Below are positions 46,866-55,243 of a stretch of 64,000 bases of DNA, one piece after another (the first letter of the stretch is position 1; each line of letters starts with the position of its first letter). The notes under the pieces were generated by a model. The model was given only the letters and a program-made list of their open reading frames with translations, ran no database searches and had not been told where the DNA came from. Both the position numbers and the translations under genes were made by a program. The DNA is from Streptomyces violaceusniger (GTDB lineage Bacteria > Actinomycetota > Actinomycetes > Streptomycetales > Streptomycetaceae), in contig BJHW01000001.1 of NCBI GenBank assembly GCA_005405945.1, positions 1,178,001-1,242,000 of the forward strand. Direction: 5' to 3'.

Positions 46866-48610
46866 CGCCCGCCTCCTTCGCCGGTGCCGGTTCGGCCGGT
46901 CCCGGTATTGCGAGTGGCTTCCACGGCGGCCTCCGCCGAGCGGTAGTGGGCGAGGGTCCGCACCGCCAGCCCCGCCGCGATGCCGTCGTCGGCGTAGCGC
47001 GCACAGCCGCGGATGTACTCGTTGACCGGAGCCGGGGTCCAGCCGCCGTCCGCCCGCTGGGCGTCGACGAGCCAGCGGGCCGCCGCCGCGAGGGCGGGGT
47101 CGGTGGGGTTCAGCCCGGCGGCGAGCAGCCCGCGCAGCGCCCAGGCGGTCTCCTCGACGGTGCCCCGCCGGGTGGTGCCCGGCCCGGTGCGCTCGCCCGT
47201 GCCCCACGAGCCGTCGGGGTGCCGGGTGCGCAGCAGCCAGTCCCTGGCCCGGGCCGCCGCCCGGTGGTGTTCCTCGGTGCGGCCCGCCCGGCTGAGCGCC
47301 TCCAGCGCCGCGGCCGTCCCGGGCGTGCCGCCGCGGTACCACATGGCCTCGTACGAGCCGTCGGGGCGCTGCCGGCCGACCAGCCAGCGCACCGCCCTGA
47401 CCACGCGTGGGTCGTCGGCCCCGGCCCCGGAGTCGAGCAGGGCGCCCACGACCTTGGCGGTCATCTGGGGGCAGGGTCCGAAGCCGCCCGGTTTGCTGTT
47501 CCGTACGGCGAGGCTCCAGGACCCGGCCGCGTCCTGGGTGGCGGTCAGCCACCCCAGCCCGGCGCGCGCGTGGCGGTCGTCCGCGCCGCCGGGCAGCCGC
47601 AGCAGGATGGCGGCGGCCTCGGCCGTCTCCAGCGCCATCGGCCAGCTGCGCGGGCTGGAGAACCCCCAGTAGCCGGCCGGGCAGCCGAGCGCGTCGAACG
47701 GCTGGGGCTGCTGGTGGCGGTGGAGCATCTCGCGGGTGCCGATCAGCTGGGGGTCGTCGGCGTGACCGGCCTCGATCAGCGCGGCGGTGGCGAAGTTCGT
47801 CCAGGTCACATCGAGGGGCATCAGATCCCAGGAGCCGTCGGGGCCGGCCGCCGAGCGCAGCCAGCGGGCGGCGGTGCCGACCAGGCCGGGCGCCTGACCG
47901 GAGCGGGCGAGGCCGAGGCAGATGAGTCCGGTGAGCCAGGGGTCGGTGCTGAACCCGCCGGTGGCGCCCTCGCGTTCGTACGCGTCACGGACGATGGCCA
48001 GGGCCCTCGGCCGGGCCAGCCGGTCCAGGGCGCGGCCGGCCGGGCCGCGGCGGCGGTGGGCGGACTGGGCGAGCGCCTGGCTCGCGTAGATGGGCAGCCG
48101 CAGGCTGAGCAGGCGGCGGCTGAGGCCGGGGAAGAGCAGCAGCTCCAGGGGGAGTCGGCGCTGGGCGCCGTCGTGGGGCAGTCCGGCGAAGGTGTGGAAC
48201 TGGCGGATGAGGGCGGTCATCGCGGGTTCCGGGACGGCCGCGGAGCCGCCGAGCTCCTCGAACCGGGCCCGTGCGGCGCGTACGGCCGACGCCGCCCGGC
48301 GGGGGGCGAGCAGGTGGAGCGCCGCGGCGGCGAGCGCGGTGGTGAGGGGTTCGGTGGGCACGGAGCGCATGGCCCAGCCGCCGTCGTCCCGCTGGGTCTC
48401 GCACAGCCAGGTGACACCGCGCTCGATGGTCTCCGCCGAGCCCTCGGGGTCGGCGAAGTGCAGTGCGGTGAGGGCTCCGGCGGTGTTCAGCGGGGAGGCG
48501 TGGTGCGCGCCGAAGACGAAGGCGCCGTCGTCGCGCCGGTGGGCGAGGAGCGCCTCGGCACCGGTGGTGACGGCCGTGCCGACGCTCTCGGTCAAGGCGG
48601 AAGCGGGCAT
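46862..48610 (-). CDS. Squalene-hopene-cyclase-fold (QW repeat) protein lacking DxDD
   Basis: 582 residues with repeated QW-type alpha/alpha barrel segments (TQRDDGGWAMRS, TQDAAGSWSLAV, GRQRPDGSYEAMWY, DAQRADGGWTP). In class II terpene cyclases the segment KPGGF leads to the protonating DxDDTA. Here SKPGGFGPCPQMTAKVVGAL (about residues 370-388) has Gln-Met in place of the acidic pair. It is therefore either an unusual cyclase using another acid or a non-catalytic partner. Start ATG 48610 is 33 bp after the UbiA gene; the stop overlaps the monooxygenase. Confidence 0.82.
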   Translation of the reverse strand: MPASALTESVGTAVTTGAEALLAHRRDDGAFVFGAHHASPLNTAGALTALHFADPEGSAETIERGVTWLCETQRDDGGWAMRSVPTEPLTTALAAAALHLLAPRRAASAVRAARARFEELGGSAAVPEPAMTALIRQFHTFAGLPHDGAQRRLPLELLLFPGLSRRLLSLRLPIYASQALAQSAHRRRGPAGRALDRLARPRALAIVRDAYEREGATGGFSTDPWLTGLICLGLARSGQAPGLVGTAARWLRSAAGPDGSWDLMPLDVTWTNFATAALIEAGHADDPQLIGTREMLHRHQQPQPFDALGCPAGYWGFSSPRSWPMALETAEAAAILLRLPGGADDRHARAGLGWLTATQDAAGSWSLAVRNSKPGGFGPCPQMTAKVVGALLDSGAGADDPRVVRAVRWLVGRQRPDGSYEAMWYRGGTPGTAAALEALSRAGRTEEHHRAAARARDWLLRTRHPDGSWGTGERTGPGTTRRGTVEETAWALRGLLAAGLNPTDPALAAAARWLVDAQRADGGWTPAPVNEYIRGCARYADDGIAAGLAVRTLAHYRSAEAAVEATRNTGTGRTGTGEGGGR

Positions 48611-48643
48611 GCGATCGGACCCTTCTGCTGGTGGCGCGCCGTC

Positions 48644-49645
48644 TCAGGGGCGGGGATCGGGGAGGCCGGGCCCGCCGTCGGCCAGGGGTGGCACGGGGAA
48701 TTCGTGGCGGGACCGCATCCGGCTCTGGGTGATGACGCTGACCGCGAGGAGCGGCGTCAGCAGCGCCAGGGCGGGTGCCGCGCCGGCGCCCGCGGCCACC
48801 ACCGCCGCGGCCAGCACCAGGCGTTCGGCGACGAGGACGGCGTGGGCGCGCAGCGCCAGCGCGGGGGCGAGGTGCCCCGGTGACCGCAGCAGCAGCCCGA
48901 AGGCGCCCGCGCCGCACAGCGCCGCCGCCGACAGCAGCACGAGGTACCCGGCCGGGTCCCTGGGCACCAGCCCGGTGGCGGCGCAGGCCACGGCCACGGC
49001 GGCCAGATACAGCGCGGCCGCGATGTGGGTGGCGCGCCGGAGGCCCCGGCGCACGGGCACGGTGGCGTAGCCGCCCTCGCGGTCGCCGTCGATGTCGCGG
49101 AGGGTGCCGACGAGGTTGGACGCGGTGTCATGGGCCAGGAACACCAGGGCGAAGGGCAGCGCCCGCCATGGTGGCCACGGCTGGACGGCCATCGCGCCGA
49201 AGAGCACGGTGAGCGCGGTCAGCACGCCGCGGATGAGATTGCCCGGCAGGCCCCGCCCCTTGAGGACCCGGCTGTACGCCACGATGCCCGCCATGGCGGC
49301 GGCGGCCACGGCCACGGCGCGCCAGTTCGCCCACAGGGCCAGCACGGCGACGGCCAGGATGCAGCCGATACCCGTGGCCACGGCCGTACGCGGGCTCAAC
49401 CGCCCCGACGGTATGGGGCGTTGGGGCTTGCTGAGGGCGTCGAGGTCACGGTCGTAGTAGTCGCCGAGGTAGTGGCCGGCGACCCAGCCGAGGGTCGGCG
49501 CGGCCCAGGCCACCGTCAACTGCCCCGTGGTGGGGTGGGCTCCGGTGAGCGTGGCCCCGGCGAGTCCGACCAGCCCCGGGTACCAGAGGGTGTACGGGCG
49601 CCAGGTCTGCAGATGGGCCAGGAGCGCGGTGCGCGGGGCCGCCAC
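48644..49645 (-). CDS. UbiA-family prenyltransferase
   Basis: About 333 residues from GTG 49645, 4 bp after the upstream stop. Roughly nine hydrophobic helices. Two Mg-pyrophosphate Asp motifs are visible: HYLGDYYDRDLDALSKPQRP (about residue 60) and LVGTLRDIDGDREGGYATVP (about residue 175). It transfers a prenyl chain to an acceptor in the membrane, or, in some bacterial members, cyclises it. The adjacent polyprenyl synthase probably provides the donor. Confidence 0.88.
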   Translation of the reverse strand: MAAPRTALLAHLQTWRPYTLWYPGLVGLAGATLTGAHPTTGQLTVAWAAPTLGWVAGHYLGDYYDRDLDALSKPQRPIPSGRLSPRTAVATGIGCILAVAVLALWANWRAVAVAAAAMAGIVAYSRVLKGRGLPGNLIRGVLTALTVLFGAMAVQPWPPWRALPFALVFLAHDTASNLVGTLRDIDGDREGGYATVPVRRGLRRATHIAAALYLAAVAVACAATGLVPRDPAGYLVLLSAAALCGAGAFGLLLRSPGHLAPALALRAHAVLVAERLVLAAAVVAAGAGAAPALALLTPLLAVSVITQSRMRSRHEFPVPPLADGGPGLPDPRP

Positions 49646-49649
49646 GGCG

Positions 49650-50699
49650 TCACCGGTCCCGGCTGACCGACAGATCGGCCACCGCCGCGAGTACGGCGGT
49701 GGCCCGGGAGCGGGGCAGCCGCTCCAGACAGGACTTGGCGCGGTCGGCCTGGGCCGTGGCCCGGTCCCGCGCGGCGGTGAGCGCGCCGGTCGTCTCCAGC
49801 AGCTCGTGCACCGTCCCCAGCGCGTCGGCGGCGGGCAGGGCGCCACCGAGCGCCGCCTCCAGCCGGGCGCGGGCCGGGGCGCCGGCCATGGCGTGGCAGA
49901 GCAGGACGGGGAAGGTGGGCCGGGCGGCCGCGATGTCGCTGAGCGCGGACTTGCCGGCGGTGCGGCTGTCGCTGGTGTACGGCAGCAGGTCGTCGTGCAT
50001 CTGGAAGGCCAGCCCCAGATGTTCGGCGTAGGAGGTGAGCGCGTGCTGCTGGGCGGGGGATCCGCCGCCCAGGATCGCCCCGCCCCGGCAGGCGGCCCGG
50101 AACAGCGCCCCGGTCTTCAGGGCGATCATGGTGAGGTAGCGGTCGAGTCCGCACCCGAGGTCGCCCCTGAGCTCGCCCTCCATCGCCTGGCCGCGGCACA
50201 GATCGACGCCCGCCCGGGCGAAGACCCGCACCGCCCCGAGAACCCGGTCCGGCGGCGGCCCGGCGGAGTCCCCGGTGAGCGGTCCGGCGTCCTCGGCGCC
50301 GTCGGTGAGCACGCCGAACACGCCCAGCATCAGGGCGTCCCCGGTGACGATGGCGTCGGTGGTGCCGTAGCGCGCCGCGACGGACGGGCGGCCCCGCCGC
50401 ATGGTGTCGCCGTCGATGACATCGTCGTGGACGAGGGATCCCACATGCAGGTACTCCACGCTCAGCGCGGCCGGGACGACGGCCGGTCCGCCGCCGCCCA
50501 CCGCCTCTGCCGACTCCATGAGCAGCAGCGGGCGCAGCAGCTTCCCGGCCGGGAGCAGGGCGTACCGGGAGATCTGGTGGAGGCGTTCGGCCTCCCGCGG
50601 CCAGCGCCGGTCGAGCTCGCGCAGCAGGAGTTCCATGGTCGGGGCGGCCTCGGCCAGCGGGTCGGCCACCTCGGTGACCGCGACGTCGGGCAGGGTCAT
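49650..50699 (-). CDS. Polyprenyl diphosphate synthase
   Basis: 349 residues of the trans-isoprenyl diphosphate synthase family. The first Asp-rich motif is DDVIDGD (92-98) and the GK..RP motif lies at residues 52-56. The second motif is DDLLP at 236-240, lacking the usual third Asp. Small residues (Gly, Ser) at positions 5 and 4 before the first motif suggest products longer than FPP, such as GGPP or beyond; this is inference. Start ATG 50699 overlaps the aminotransferase stop. Confidence 0.88.
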   Translation of the reverse strand: MTLPDVAVTEVADPLAEAAPTMELLLRELDRRWPREAERLHQISRYALLPAGKLLRPLLLMESAEAVGGGGPAVVPAALSVEYLHVGSLVHDDVIDGDTMRRGRPSVAARYGTTDAIVTGDALMLGVFGVLTDGAEDAGPLTGDSAGPPPDRVLGAVRVFARAGVDLCRGQAMEGELRGDLGCGLDRYLTMIALKTGALFRAACRGGAILGGGSPAQQHALTSYAEHLGLAFQMHDDLLPYTSDSRTAGKSALSDIAAARPTFPVLLCHAMAGAPARARLEAALGGALPAADALGTVHELLETTGALTAARDRATAQADRAKSCLERLPRSRATAVLAAVADLSVSRDR

Positions 50700-51754
50700 A
50701 CGAACGCCTCCCGGTACTTCCCGGCGAGCTCCGCGAACGCCTGGTTGGCCTCGGGCTCGGCGACGGTCACCCGTATCCCCTCGCCCGGTTTGCCGCACAC
50801 CACCACGCCGTGGTCCGCGCAGAACTGGGTGAAGCGCTCCACACCGGACGTCATGGGCAGCCACAGGAAGTTGCCCTGGCTCGCGGGCGCCTCCCAGCCC
50901 TGGTCGAGCAGGGTCCGGTGGAGCCGGTCGCGCTCCTCGGCGGTCTCGGCGCACTGCCGGAGCACCCGCTCATGGGCGCCGAGCGCGGCGACGGCGGCCT
51001 CCTGCGCCACGGCGCTCACCCGGTAGAAGGGCAGGATCGTGCGGAGCGGGGCGAGCACGGGCTCATGCGCCACGAGGTAGCCGACCCGCAGGCTGAGCAG
51101 CCCGTACGACTTGGAGAACGTCCGCACCACACAGACCCGTTCGTCGGCGCGGTGCAGGGCGATGCCGTCGGCGATGGCGGCGGGGTCGGCGAAGTCCCGG
51201 TACGCCTCGTCGATGACGACGGTGACGTGGGCGGGGAGCCGGTCGAGGAAGCGAAGGATCCGGTCATGGTCCAGCGCGGTGCCGGTGGGGTTGTTGGGGG
51301 TACACAGCAGGACCATGCGGGTGCGGTCGGTGACGGCGTCGGCCATCGCCTTCAGGTCGTGGTCGTATCCGGTGAGCGGCACCCGGACGGTGGTGGATCC
51401 GGCGTTGGCCGCCATCATGGGGTACGCCTCCCAGGAGGGCCAGGCGTGCACCGTGTCGGTGTCGGGTCCGGTGAGGGTGGAGAAGAGCTGCTGGAGGAGC
51501 GCGCCGGAACCCGGTCCGGCGAACACGTGCCCCGGTTCCACTCCCAGATGTGCGGCGAGGGCCTGACACAGCCCGCCGCCGAGGGCGTCCAGGGTACGGT
51601 GGGCGGTCCGCGCGGTGCGCAGGACGGCGTCCACCACTTCCGGCAGCGGCGGGTGAACGGTTTCGTTGAGCGACATCTGATGGAAGGGATTGTTCTCCGC
51701 GACCACCGGAGTCATGCGATTCCAGCCATCGTGCATCGGGCACCATCCATCCAT
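50696..51754 (-). CDS. PLP aminotransferase, HisC-like
   Basis: 352 residues, fold type I. It has NPTGTALDHDRI, the DEAYRDF Asp/Tyr contact, the Schiff-base Lys in RTFSKSYGLLSLRVGY and Arg in EGIRVTVAEPE, as in histidinol-phosphate aminotransferase-like enzymes. As the first gene of a terpenoid-type operon it may introduce an amino group or supply an amino-acid-derived acceptor, rather than serve histidine synthesis. Starts at 51754 or ATG 51715 are both possible. Confidence 0.85.
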   Translation of the reverse strand: MDGWCPMHDGWNRMTPVVAENNPFHQMSLNETVHPPLPEVVDAVLRTARTAHRTLDALGGGLCQALAAHLGVEPGHVFAGPGSGALLQQLFSTLTGPDTDTVHAWPSWEAYPMMAANAGSTTVRVPLTGYDHDLKAMADAVTDRTRMVLLCTPNNPTGTALDHDRILRFLDRLPAHVTVVIDEAYRDFADPAAIADGIALHRADERVCVVRTFSKSYGLLSLRVGYLVAHEPVLAPLRTILPFYRVSAVAQEAAVAALGAHERVLRQCAETAEERDRLHRTLLDQGWEAPASQGNFLWLPMTSGVERFTQFCADHGVVVCGKPGEGIRVTVAEPEANQAFAELAGKYREAFV

Positions 51755-51986
51755 TCCAGCGGGGATTCGGGCGGAGGGAGGAATGTCACCGCGCCTGGTT
51801 CCCCTTGCCGGTCCGGCCGGATCAGTGGGAAGGAAACCGTCGTGGGCGGGCTGTGACCGTACGGTCAGCCAGTGCGGATGAGGCCGTGTCCGATCGGTCA
51901 GTTCAATGGGCGAGTACGGGCGAAATCCGTCACGATGATTTTGACGGTGTATCGATCACGCGTCCAATTAAAGTCTTTCGGGAATT

Positions 51987-52003
51987 GATAAACGATTTTT
52001 ATC
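51987..52003 (+). promoter_or_regulatory. AT-rich palindrome, candidate LysR site
   Basis: GATAAA (51987-51992) / TTTATC (51998-52003) with 5 bp between. It sits in an unusually AT-rich stretch of the divergent gap, 9 bp before the LysR start. Position fits autoregulation by the LysR protein and control of the divergent operon. Confidence 0.45.
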
Positions 52004-52011
52004 TTCCTGTA

Positions 52012-52934
52012 GTGATCGAACTTCGCCAGCTCACCGTGCTCGCAGAGGTCTGTCGCTCCGGCTCGTACAGCGCCGCGGCGGACCACCTCGGTTACACCCA
52101 ACCGGCCATCAGCTATCACATGCGCGCGCTGGAACGTGCCGTGGGCGTGCCGCTGACGGTCAAGGCGGGGCGGGGGGTGCGGCTCACGCCCGCGGGCCAC
52201 AGACTCGCCGAGCGCGCCCGGGGGTGCTGGCCGGGCTGCGGGACGTGGAGAACGAGTTCGAGGCGCTCGCCGCGCGCACCCGTGGCCGGGTGCGGATGTC
52301 CTCCGTGCAGAGCGTCTGTGTCGCCGTGCTGCCCGCGGCGCTGGCCCGGCTGGGCGCCTCCCGGATCGAGGTGGAGGTCGAGCTGGGCCAGACCACCTCC
52401 CATGACGCGTACCGGCTGCTGGACGCGGGCGAGACGGATCTGGCGATCGTCGCCGACGACGAGCCGGGAGAGGCGGAGCCCGCGTGGGCCCCGCTGCGCC
52501 GGGTCCCGCTGCTGGTCGACCGCCGCCATGTGCTGCTGCCGCGCGGCCACGCGCTCGCCGGGCGGCGCAGTCTCCGCCTCGCCGATCTGGCGCGGGAGCG
52601 GTGGATCCTGGAGCGGGACCGCGAGCGGCTGCTGCGGCGCTGCGCTGAGGCGGGGTTCGAGCCCCGGGTGGTGACCACGACCGATGACCAGGCGACGACC
52701 CTCGGCCTGGTGGGCGACGGGGTGGGGATCGCCCTGATGGACGGCCTCGGGCTGCTCCCCCGGCCCGATCCGCGGGTCGAGCCGCGCCCGCTGGACGACT
52801 GGCCCCGGCGCCATGTCCGCGCGCTGCTGCGGCCGGAGACGGCCAGGGTGCCCGCGGTGGCCGCCCTGCTGGAGGCGCTGCGGGCGGTGGCGGTCGAGCA
52901 GTCGGGGGGTGCGAGGGAAGCGGCGACGGCCTGA
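52012..52934 (+). CDS. LysR family regulator, apparent frameshift
   Basis: About 307 residues from GTG 52012. Winged helix: ELRQLTVLAEVCRSGSYSAAADHLGYTQPAISYHMRALE (as segments). The effector domain follows in another frame (VLAGLRDVENEFEALAAR.., AIVADDEPGEAE, LGLVGDGVGIALMDGLG). One G added to the G5 run at 52220-52224 joins them. It is divergent from the aminotransferase and likely the pathway-specific regulator of the terpenoid-like cluster. Confidence 0.85.
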
Positions 52935-52979
52935 CGCCGGATCTACCTCAGCCGCCACGCACCGGGCTGTGGGCCCCGC

Positions 52980-53987
52980 TCACCCGCCGTGGGCCAGGCT
53001 CAGCGCGCGGGCGCCGGGGGCGCAGCTCTCGCGGAGGGCGGCCAGTTCGGCGGGCGGCAGGGTCGCGGCGGCCGTGCCCCGGCGGTCGCCGTCGAGCAGG
53101 GCGCGTCCGGCCGCCAGCCACTCCGGGAGGGGTTCCACCCCGAGGTGCTGGGCCAGCCGGGTGAGCTCTCGCTCGGGCGCGTCGAGAAGGCCCTCGTACG
53201 ACAGGGACATCCGGATCGCGGCGGGGAGCCGCGACAGATGCCCCAGCCCCTCGACGATCGTGCTCGACCACAGCTCGCCGAACTCGGCCACCGGCACGGA
53301 CCGTTGGTACAGCGGACGCAGATCGGCCTCGTCGTCGCTGAGCAGCGCCGCGAGACCGGCCGGAAGGTCCTCGGTGCTCGTGGCGCGCTCCGTCATCAGC
53401 TGGATCAGCCGGAATCCGGGGTGACAGCTCATGGAGAGCGCGCAGTCCGCGCCGTCCCGGTGCAGGTGGACGAACCGGGCCTCGGGGAAGACCTCCCTCA
53501 GCCGGGGCACCGACCGCAGCGAATAGCCGGACCGCTCCACGACGGCCCGCCGGCCGAACCGCTCCCCCAGCAGGTCGAAGAGCGCCCGGTAGTGATCGGC
53601 CACCGGCGCCGCGGGCCGCCGGGACAGCTCCGGCTCCAGCGCGTCGAACAGCGCGTCGGGGTCGTCGGTGAGATGCGGCAGCGTCATCATGCACACCGCC
53701 GGAATGCCACCGCCCGCCACCGAGAACCGCCCCTTGACATGCGGATACCGGTATTCGGGCAGCGGGATGCCATCGCGGATGACACGGTTGGCGAACGACC
53801 GCGGAGTGGCGAGGATCCGCCAGAACTCCGCCCCGGTCAGCGGCGCCTCGGGAAGCGCGTCCGGCTCCAGGGAGGCGATCAGCTCGCTCACGCTCAGCAG
53901 ATCCGGATGCAGCCGCAGGACGCGCGACAGAGCGGTCGAACCGCATCGTCCGGTCCCCACGACGAAGGTCAGCGGCCGTACGGTCAC
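52980..53987 (-). CDS. Sulfotransferase family protein
   Basis: 335 residues. The PAPS-binding phosphosulfate loop is VGTGRCGSTALSRVL at residues 10-24. A second PAPS element is RFVHLHRDGADCALSM, followed by helical segments. It would transfer sulfate to a hydroxylated small molecule. It lies just beyond the LysR gene, convergent to it, so it could tailor the terpenoid-like product, but it is not in that operon. Confidence 0.8.
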   Translation of the reverse strand: MTVRPLTFVVGTGRCGSTALSRVLRLHPDLLSVSELIASLEPDALPEAPLTGAEFWRILATPRSFANRVIRDGIPLPEYRYPHVKGRFSVAGGGIPAVCMMTLPHLTDDPDALFDALEPELSRRPAAPVADHYRALFDLLGERFGRRAVVERSGYSLRSVPRLREVFPEARFVHLHRDGADCALSMSCHPGFRLIQLMTERATSTEDLPAGLAALLSDDEADLRPLYQRSVPVAEFGELWSSTIVEGLGHLSRLPAAIRMSLSYEGLLDAPERELTRLAQHLGVEPLPEWLAAGRALLDGDRRGTAAATLPPAELAALRESCAPGARALSLAHGG

Positions 53988-54228
53988 CCCGGGTGCCCCT
54001 TCCGTCTCCGACGACTACCGGCCTCCTTACCCATCGGTGCCCCCGCGCACCCCCGGCCACTCCCGTCACTCGTGGGGCCCCTCGTCACCGGTGGTCTCCG
54101 CAGGCACTCTTGAGGTCGGCTCGGCGTGACCGTACGTTCCATCGCACGGCCACCGCAGGACACACCCCCCACACCACGGGGTCCGACACTGAAGGCCGTC
54201 ACCGCACCTTCAAGACCTTGGAGGAGCC

Positions 54229-55140
54229 ATGCCCGCACCTGTGTTCAGCCGCCGTCACGGTATGCGCGCCGCGGCCGCGGCGGCCGTCGCGCTTCCGCTC
54301 GCCTCGCAGCCGCAGAACGTGGCCGCGGCCGCCCCCATCGCCACGATCGCCCCCGCCGACGGTCCCCGGCTGGCCGTCATGACGTTCAATCTGCGCTACG
54401 CCAGTGACGCCGAACCCAACTCCTGGGGGCAGCGCCGCCCCGTCATGCGGGAGCTGCTGCGTCGGGCCCGGCCCCATCTGCTGGGTACCCAGGAGGGGCT
54501 GTACGGCCAGCTGCGCGACATCGCCCACGACCTCGGGCAGCGCTACTCGTGGATCGGCACCGGGCGGATGGGGGGCAGCCGGGACGAGTTCATGGCCGTC
54601 TTCTACGACACCGAGCGGCTCGAACCCCTGGAGTACGACCACTTCTGGCTGTCCGACACCCCGAATGTGATCGGCTCCAACACCTGGGGCGGGGCCGTGG
54701 TCCGGATGGTCACCTGGGTGCGCTTCCACGACCGGCACACCGGCGAGGAGTTCTACGCCCTCAACACCCATCTGGACCACCGTAGCCAGAACGCCCGTGA
54801 GCGCTCCGCCGCGCTGATCACCGAGCGGCTCGGCGGTCTGGACTCCGCGCTCCCCCGCATCGTGACCGGTGACTTCAATGTGGCGGCCCACGGCAACCCG
54901 GTCTACGACGCCATGCTGAACGGCGGCACGCTGGTGGACGCCTGGGACACCGCCGAGCGGCGCGGCCCGCTGTACGGGACGTTCCACGGCTTCGGCCCGC
55001 TGGTCCCGGACGGTGACCGGATCGACTGGATCCTGACCTCACCCGGTGTGCGCACCCGCCACGCCGTCATCGACACCTACGCACGGGACGGCCAGTTCCC
55101 CAGCGACCATCTGCCGGTGCGGACGGTCCTGGAGCTGTAA
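54229..55140 (+). CDS. Secreted endonuclease/exonuclease/phosphatase family protein
   Basis: 303 residues after GGAGGAG. Signal peptide (RAAAAAAVALPLASQ, cleaved near VAAAA). The catalytic pattern is complete: MTFNLRY (Asn), LLGTQEGLY (Glu), NTHLDHRSQ (His), VTGDFNV (Asp/Asn), RIDWIL (Asp) and SDHLPVRTVL (His). Probable extracellular metal-dependent phosphodiesterase or nuclease. Confidence 0.88.
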   Translation: MPAPVFSRRHGMRAAAAAAVALPLASQPQNVAAAAPIATIAPADGPRLAVMTFNLRYASDAEPNSWGQRRPVMRELLRRARPHLLGTQEGLYGQLRDIAHDLGQRYSWIGTGRMGGSRDEFMAVFYDTERLEPLEYDHFWLSDTPNVIGSNTWGGAVVRMVTWVRFHDRHTGEEFYALNTHLDHRSQNARERSAALITERLGGLDSALPRIVTGDFNVAAHGNPVYDAMLNGGTLVDAWDTAERRGPLYGTFHGFGPLVPDGDRIDWILTSPGVRTRHAVIDTYARDGQFPSDHLPVRTVLEL

Positions 55141-55150
55141 CGGGGCTCCC

Positions 55151-55243
55151 TCAGCGGCCGGAACCGGGGGCCGGGCTTCAGTGGCCGGTCCCCGGCGGTC
55201 GTGCCTCAACGACCGGCCCCGGTGGCCGGGCCTCAGCGGCCGG
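55151..55243. repeat. 27/28-bp tandem hairpin repeat spanning the MFS stop codon
   Basis: Four copies with stop-complement TCA at 55151, 55178, 55206 and 55233 (spacing 27, 28, 27). Each unit forms a small hairpin. One has GGTC..GACC where neighbours have GGCC..GGCC, so paired changes keep the stem. The last unit includes the MFS stop codon. It lies between convergent genes and may act as a terminator array. Confidence 0.75.

Noticed and set aside
50696..51754. Histidine biosynthesis gene hisC
   Set aside because: Resembles HisC, but no other his gene is near and it heads a terpenoid-type operon.
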